Origin: Streptosporangium sp. NBC_01495
Lineage (GTDB): Bacteria > Actinomycetota > Actinomycetes > Streptosporangiales > Streptosporangiaceae
Length of the DNA: 64,000 nt
Direction of reading: 5' to 3'
NCBI RefSeq assembly: GCF_036250735.1
Contig: NZ_CP109430.1
Coordinates: forward strand, 8,308,001 to 8,372,000
Made by a program: the position numbers and the translations under genes. A model generated the notes under the pieces. The model was not told where the DNA came from, ran no database searches, and saw only the letters and a program-made list of their open reading frames with translations. Positions 59,741-64,000 of this stretch are shown one piece after another; within the stretch, counting starts at the first letter, position 1; each line of letters begins with the position of its first letter.

Positions 59741-59932
59741 CTATTTCTTTTTGTTCCAGTTATCCCAGCTCGGACGGTTATCGAACGGCGCCGGATTCTT
59801 GGCCCAGTTATCCCAGGAGGGCCTGTTATCCCACTTGGCGGCATCGATTGCGGGTGGTGGACCCTCGCTTGTGAAGACCAACTCCAGCACAACCGGCGCG
59901 TCGGATGCGGTAAGTCTTTCCAGAATCGTCAC
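59741..59932 (-). CDS. RiPP precursor peptide with WDN/FDN repeats
   Basis: A 63-residue peptide. The leader part (1-33) is MTILERLTASDAPVVLELVF then a Pro-rich turn. The C-terminal part (34-63) contains two copies of a 10-residue block, WDNRPSWDNW (34-43) and FDNRPSWDNW (50-59), linked by AKNPAP and ending NKKK. Thus four aromatic-Asp-Asn triads lie at 34, 40, 50 and 56, with extra Trp at 43 and 59. Aromatic-x-Asn triads are known sites of three-residue cyclophane formation by radical SAM/SPASM enzymes. Its GTG overlaps the stop of such an enzyme (GTGA) and has GAGAGGAAA upstream. The call is inference from sequence and context. Confidence 0.85.
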   Translation of the reverse strand: MTILERLTASDAPVVLELVFTSEGPPPAIDAAKWDNRPSWDNWAKNPAPFDNRPSWDNWNKKK

Positions 59933-61083
59933 GGGGTTTCCTCTCTGATGGCGATGGTGGACAGGGCTGTGACGAGGGCCTGCCGCGAGGCGCGGCAGTA
60001 GTTGGTCTCGGTGGTCTCCAGGCTGCCGTTCTCGAAGTAGCGGTTGCCCGCTTGCGCCCCTCGGCAGAAGTCGAAGAACTCACATTCGGCCTGGCAGCGG
60101 TCCAGACCGGTCAAAAACTCGCGGACGTAGCGCAGCCGATGGGCGTCGCGCAGCATCTGGGCGATGGACTGTTGTTGGACATTGCCGACCACGAAGTCGC
60201 TGTAAGTCGCGTCGGTGGTACCCGCGAGTTCCGGGGAGAGCAGCACCACCTGCCCGTCCCAGGACACAGTGGGGATGGGATCCAGACGGCACTCTTCCCA
60301 GGTGGTTCGCTGTCCGGTGCGGATCAACCGCAGGTACTCACCCAGTCGTTCCACCTCTCGGATCTTCACGGAATCGCGATGGTGCCGTGACCAGGCCAGC
60401 GTCCGGCGCCAGAATTCCTCCGCCTGCTCTTGGGTGGGGGGCTGCCGATCAGTGTTGACTCCCTCCGTCTCCTCGATATTGAAGCCCACCGAATGGCCGC
60501 CCAGGGTGGCCAGGAAATTCAGAAGTTCCTCGGGCCGGCCGATGGCGTCGGTTCCCACCACCGAAATCACTGAGAACGGGATGGCGTGCTCACGCAGGCG
60601 GCGGATTCCGCGAGTGACGCGCTCGAAGGTGGATCGTCCTCGGAGGTCGACACGTTCGGCGTTGTGGGTGGCCGGACCGTCGATGCTCACGCCCACGCGG
60701 AACTCGTAGGCGGTCAGCAGGTCACACCAGTTGTCGGTGATCAGAGTGGCGTTCGTCTGCACGTAGTGGTGGATGGCTCCTGCTTGGCGCAGGTCTTCGA
60801 ACAGTGCGAGCAGGGCGGTGAACTTACGCAATCCGAGAGCCAGCGGCTCTCCGCCGTGCCAAACGATTCCCAGAGGGGAAGCCCCGTTCGTCAGGGCGGT
60901 GACCGACCTCGCCACGGCGCCGGCGATCTCCGGGGACATTTCGCGTACAAGTCGACGATGGGGCAGATAGCAATAGGTGCAGTCAAGATTACAAAAGGTG
61001 GTGGGCTGAACCACCACGGTCTGCGGGCGGGCCGAGAACCAGCGCGCATAGCGGGAGTGCCAGGGGGCGGAGCGATGTGCCAT
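59929..61083 (-). CDS. radical SAM/SPASM peptide maturase
   Basis: A 384-residue radical SAM enzyme. The SAM-cluster motif CNLDCTYCY starts near residue 31, GGEPL follows at about 77, and VGVSIDGPATHN near 130 is typical of sulfatase-maturase-like peptide enzymes. The C-terminal SPASM region holds Cys residues at CRLDPIPTVSWDG, then CQAECEFFDFC and NYCRAS, enough for auxiliary iron-sulfur clusters. No separate peptide-recognition (RRE) domain is obvious. It resembles the cyclophane-forming maturases of the GrrM/FxsB type. ATG follows AGGAAGGAAGG. The gene is first in an operon with the WDN peptide and pentapeptide protein. Confidence 0.92.
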   Translation of the reverse strand: MAHRSAPWHSRYARWFSARPQTVVVQPTTFCNLDCTYCYLPHRRLVREMSPEIAGAVARSVTALTNGASPLGIVWHGGEPLALGLRKFTALLALFEDLRQAGAIHHYVQTNATLITDNWCDLLTAYEFRVGVSIDGPATHNAERVDLRGRSTFERVTRGIRRLREHAIPFSVISVVGTDAIGRPEELLNFLATLGGHSVGFNIEETEGVNTDRQPPTQEQAEEFWRRTLAWSRHHRDSVKIREVERLGEYLRLIRTGQRTTWEECRLDPIPTVSWDGQVVLLSPELAGTTDATYSDFVVGNVQQQSIAQMLRDAHRLRYVREFLTGLDRCQAECEFFDFCRGAQAGNRYFENGSLETTETNYCRASRQALVTALSTIAIREETP

Positions 61084-61376
61084 CGCCTTCCTTCCTCGTC
61101 AGGCCCTAACCGCGATCACGGCATGCCTGAAAGAAACCGGGGGTGCGGGAGACTTGTGATCAGCGGCTCTTGGGTCGCACGTTCTACCGGCCATACGACC
61201 GGTGGAACTCCATCAAGCCCGCTCGGACCTCCCCGCCGCAGTGGACTTGTCGTGCGGTGCAAGCCGTTTGCGCATCACGCAAAAACCTGGTCGGCTCGTG
61301 ACAGTACGACTACGGTGAGTACGAACCTCACCCTGGCAGCTACACGGATCAGCCCGAGGATCTCAGGGGGCCGCGT
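61084..61376. other. divergent control region of the RiPP locus
   Basis: 293 bases between the maturase and the XRE/TPR regulator. Short inverted segments such as ACCGG...CCGGT (about 61187-61203) and TACGACTACGGTGAGTACGAAC (near 61304-61326, with direct TACGA copies) are visible, but no convincing promoter pair. Confidence 0.45.
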
Positions 61377-62762
61377 ATGAATGCTCGCCATCCGGCGTGG
61401 CTCACCGTCGCCGCTCCGGAGTCCGGAGCGATCGTGCGCCGAGCGCGCCAGGCCGAAGGGCTTACTCTGGCCGAGCTCGGCCGACGCACCGGCTATTCGG
61501 CCGCACAGATTTCCCGGTTCGAGCGCGGGATCGCTCCACTCAACGACGTCACCGTACTGAGGTTGTTCTCTGACGCGTTGGCGATCCCATCGCATGTCTT
61601 CGGTCTCACGCCGCAGGTTGACGGAAACAGGCGGCAACACCGGAGCTCGGTCCGATCAAACGGCGGCCCCTCACCTATCGTGGCCTCAGAGGCTGGATGG
61701 GAGGACGGTGAGGACCGGGTGCGCAGGCGACAGCTCTTGGCCAATCTCGCGGTAACGGCCGCCGCCGCTGTGGGCCCCATCCTGCCGGACGAAGGCAGCG
61801 CGCAGGCGAGCCAGACCGCCTCACGTGATCTGCTCATCAATCGAGCGCGCGACGCGATGCTTGGCCTGACCTCCTCTCCGGCTCCCATTCCCGGCCCGCG
61901 ACTGCGTGCCGAACTGGCGGCGGCTCTGCTGGATTTTCACCGCTGCAGCTACAACCGGCTGGCTCACGTCCTGCCACGCCTGATCTCCAGTGGCCATGCC
62001 CTAGCGGCGGCGAGCCCTGATGACACCGGGGTCAACGCCGTGCTGGCCGAGATCTACACCCTGACGACTCGGATGCTCATCAAGCTCGACGACCAGCAAC
62101 TCGGGTGGATGGCCGCCGATCGGGCCCGGGTTATCGCCGGAGCCGCCGGCGACCCGCTGATGGCCGCCGAGGCTGCCAGAAACCTGGCCGTCCTCGCCCG
62201 CAAGGCCGGATGGCACGCGCAAGCCATGACCATCGCGCTTTCGGCGGCCGACCATCTCGACCTCCGTGACGGGGATCCACGGCGTACGGCCGAACGCGGG
62301 CTGCTGATCCAGTCGGCGGCCTACACCGCGGCGCGATGTGGAGACCGGGCCGGGATGCGTGAGCTCACCAATGAGGCGGCGGCGATCGCGACCCGGCTTG
62401 GCGCGCCTCTGCTCCGCGACCACGGCGGTGGATTCGGACCGGCCACCGTCCAGCTACATCGGATCTCCGCCGAATACTCCATCGGCGAAGCCGGCGCGGC
62501 CATCGCCACCGCGAGAAAGCTCCCCCCGGCGAGTTTGCCCACCGTGGAGCGCCGCGTCCGCTACTACACCGACATCGCTCGGGCGTACGGACAGATGGGC
62601 CGCCGCGACGACTGTCTGAACGCATTACTGGCGGCCGAACGCCACGCCCCGGAGGAGATCCATGCGCGGCCTGCCGTACGCGACCTGATCTCGGGGCTCC
62701 TGGTGTCGGGACGGACCACCCCGGAGCTGAAAGGCCTGGCGGCGCGATGCCGCATCACCTGA
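61377..62762 (+). CDS. XRE-family regulator with TPR-like C-terminus
   Basis: A 461-residue protein. The helix-turn-helix lies at about 18-75: GAIVRRARQAEGLTLAELGRRTGYSAAQISRFERG. After a linker and RVRRRQLLANLAVTAAAAVG, residues of about 160-455 are helical repeats of TPR type. It has the same layout as the regulator at 43964-45265 but the two are clearly different proteins. It is divergent from the radical SAM operon and is the natural candidate for its control. ATG with CAGGGGG upstream. Confidence 0.9.
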   Translation: MNARHPAWLTVAAPESGAIVRRARQAEGLTLAELGRRTGYSAAQISRFERGIAPLNDVTVLRLFSDALAIPSHVFGLTPQVDGNRRQHRSSVRSNGGPSPIVASEAGWEDGEDRVRRRQLLANLAVTAAAAVGPILPDEGSAQASQTASRDLLINRARDAMLGLTSSPAPIPGPRLRAELAAALLDFHRCSYNRLAHVLPRLISSGHALAAASPDDTGVNAVLAEIYTLTTRMLIKLDDQQLGWMAADRARVIAGAAGDPLMAAEAARNLAVLARKAGWHAQAMTIALSAADHLDLRDGDPRRTAERGLLIQSAAYTAARCGDRAGMRELTNEAAAIATRLGAPLLRDHGGGFGPATVQLHRISAEYSIGEAGAAIATARKLPPASLPTVERRVRYYTDIARAYGQMGRRDDCLNALLAAERHAPEEIHARPAVRDLISGLLVSGRTTPELKGLAARCRIT

Positions 62763-62776
62763 TCTTCATATGGCCG

Positions 62777-64000
62777 TCACGCGGGGACGACGCCGCCGAG
62801 GGCGGCGAGGGTGACGCACAGGTCCGCGTCGGGGGACAGGATCTCGATCTGGATCGAGGGCGTGGCGGCGCTCACCGGCAGGAAGATCCTCCCCGCTCCC
62901 CTGGCGAAGTCGACCTCGATCTCCTCCTGGCCGAGCCGCACGTAGGCCGCGGTCTCCTCCGCGCGAACGTAGGAGAGGGCGAGCGTCGCCGTCTCGCCCT
63001 CGTGCCGCAGCGGGATGGTGACGACGCCGCCGGCGCGGGGGAAGCACTCGCCTGACGCGGGCACGGCGTACCCGCCGTGGACCTCGGCGGGGACCAGCCT
63101 GCCCTGATCGTCGAGGACCTGCGGGTTCGTGGTCGGCCTCGGATGACGCATGAGGGCGGCCAGGCCGGGGGGCGCCAGCGGGCTCAGCAGGTGCGAGCTG
63201 AGGTTCTCCTCCCCGAAGGAGAGCCAGAGCAGGTCGTCGGGGAGAGGGTGCGGGTAGAGGTCGGTCGTCTCGGGGGCCGAGGCGAGGGTCGCCCGTACGG
63301 ACTCCAGATACCGCTCGGTCCTGGCACGGTGGTCCTCCTGCCCCGCGACATAGCCCTCGACCGACACGACGGAGAAGGCGAGGAAGGCACAGACCACCAC
63401 ACCCCCCGCCACCCGGACGGGCCGGCCCCGGGGGACACGGCGGCGGTAGGGCCGCTTCTCGCCGAGCAGCGGAAGCGTCGCGAGGGCGAGCGCGAGCGTC
63501 GCGACCAGGGCGCTGTCGGCCAGGTAGCGGGTGTCCTGCGCCGAGAAGAAGAACTGGCCACGCCCCAGGAAGACCGGGACCACCAGCACCGCGGGGGTGA
63601 GGAACAGAATCGTCCAGGCCCGCCACGCCCCCCGCCGCCAGAGCAGGGTGAGCACCACGACGGCGACGATGACGGCCCAGGCGAGCGCGATCACCGCGAC
63701 CGGCGGATCGGACAGCTCATCCGTCCAGCGGCCGGGACCGCCGATGACGGAGGTCGGCATGGTGACGCCGAAGAACCGCGCGACGAACGCCATCCCCTGG
63801 GCGGGCGTCGGCAGCCCGGCCGACTGCTGCAGTTCGTCGAGCTTGGTGAGCACGTAGACCGAGTAGACGGCGATCAGCCCGGCGTACACCCCCCAGGCCC
63901 GCGCGTGCCGGGTGAGGACCCGCGACCGGGGCCGCTCGGGGAAGTAGAGGACCGTGACGAGCAGCAGCAGGAGCGGGATCGCGACGGTGGCCTTCAGCTG
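62777..64000 (-). CDS. polytopic membrane protein (5' end beyond the window)
   Basis: The frame is open to the window edge; 407 codons are visible and the start lies outside. A GTG at 63889 would give 370 residues but the upstream codons (LLLLLVTVLYFPERP) continue a transmembrane helix, so the gene is longer. Four to five more helices follow up to about 63390, then a 200-residue extracytoplasmic region that looks beta-rich. The layout recalls GT-C-type or other multi-pass cell-envelope enzymes, but no signature motif is seen. It converges on the XRE gene with a 14-base gap. Confidence 0.7.
   Translation of the reverse strand, partial: QLKATVAIPLLLLLVTVLYFPERPRSRVLTRHARAWGVYAGLIAVYSVYVLTKLDELQQSAGLPTPAQGMAFVARFFGVTMPTSVIGGPGRWTDELSDPPVAVIALAWAVIVAVVVLTLLWRRGAWRAWTILFLTPAVLVVPVFLGRGQFFFSAQDTRYLADSALVATLALALATLPLLGEKRPYRRRVPRGRPVRVAGGVVVCAFLAFSVVSVEGYVAGQEDHRARTERYLESVRATLASAPETTDLYPHPLPDDLLWLSFGEENLSSHLLSPLAPPGLAALMRHPRPTTNPQVLDDQGRLVPAEVHGGYAVPASGECFPRAGGVVTIPLRHEGETATLALSYVRAEETAAYVRLGQEEIEVDFARGAGRIFLPVSAATPSIQIEILSPDADLCVTLAALGGVVPA

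Noticed and set aside
1..64000. tRNA, rRNA and tmRNA genes
   Set aside because: Looked for by eye; none could be supported.

Overview
The window is high-GC actinomycete chromosome. Codon use is strongly G/C-ending, many starts are GTG, and several genes look leaderless. The gene content (SURF1 with a DUF3817 neighbour, ECF SigE-type sigma factor, F420/flavin LLM oxidoreductases, actinobacterial Ltp thiolases, TPR-bearing XRE regulators) suggests a Streptosporangiaceae-like organism such as Streptosporangium or Nonomuraea. That placement is inference; there is no rRNA or tRNA gene to fix it.

Layout. 1-1.1 kb: end of a DUF3558-type lipoprotein and a small secreted protein. 1.3-6.5 kb: a double-HxlR regulator divergent from a carotenoid cleavage oxygenase, a thiolase and an LLM oxidoreductase that carries a 12-bp tandem-repeat expansion. 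6.6-10.4 kb: small membrane proteins, SURF1 and gamma-glutamyltransferase. 10.5-18.2 kb: a two-component system, Uma2 and SHOCT proteins, a SigE-type sigma factor with a membrane beta-propeller partner, a TauE/SafE-cupredoxin fusion and a Sel1/TPR protein. 18.3-22.7 kb: alanine dehydrogenase, a class III aminotransferase and an M20 peptidase. 23.2-26.5 kb: a tight cassette of a solute-binding/VWA protein, a coiled-coil protein and PspA. 26.8-31.2 kb: cupin, LysR, ABC exporter and LysE. 31.3-34.7 kb and 39.6-41.1 kb: a sugar module (GalM, LacI, Gfo/Idh/MocA oxidoreductase and, farther off, a ketoglutarate-semialdehyde-type dehydrogenase) tied together by LacI-type operators. 36.6-39.3 kb: a MarR-controlled FAD oxidoreductase and an LLM enzyme with three matching 17-bp boxes. 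41.1-46.8 kb: an accessory stretch with IS630 and IS5 remnants around a GT87-type glycosyltransferase, a DUF1801 protein, an XRE/TPR regulator and small genes of unknown function, one broken by TGA. 47.8-55.4 kb: a steroid side-chain-like catabolic module (FadD19-like ligase, Ltp3/Ltp4-like thiolases, double-DUF35 protein, second acyl-CoA synthetase, crotonase). 55.6-58.9 kb: secreted lipase, TetR and a cysteine desulfurase-like protein. 59.0-62.8 kb: a compact candidate RiPP locus. 62.8 kb to the end: a truncated polytopic membrane protein.

The most interesting item is the RiPP locus. A radical SAM/SPASM enzyme is translationally coupled (GTGA overlap) to a 63-residue peptide. The C-terminal half of that peptide is a 16-residue-period repeat carrying WDN, WDN, FDN and WDN triads. 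A perfect 17-bp hairpin follows the peptide stop codon, then a pentapeptide-repeat protein, and an XRE/TPR regulator is divergent. This fits a three-residue cyclophane (triceptide-like) maturation system with a possible immunity protein. The product and its target are inference.
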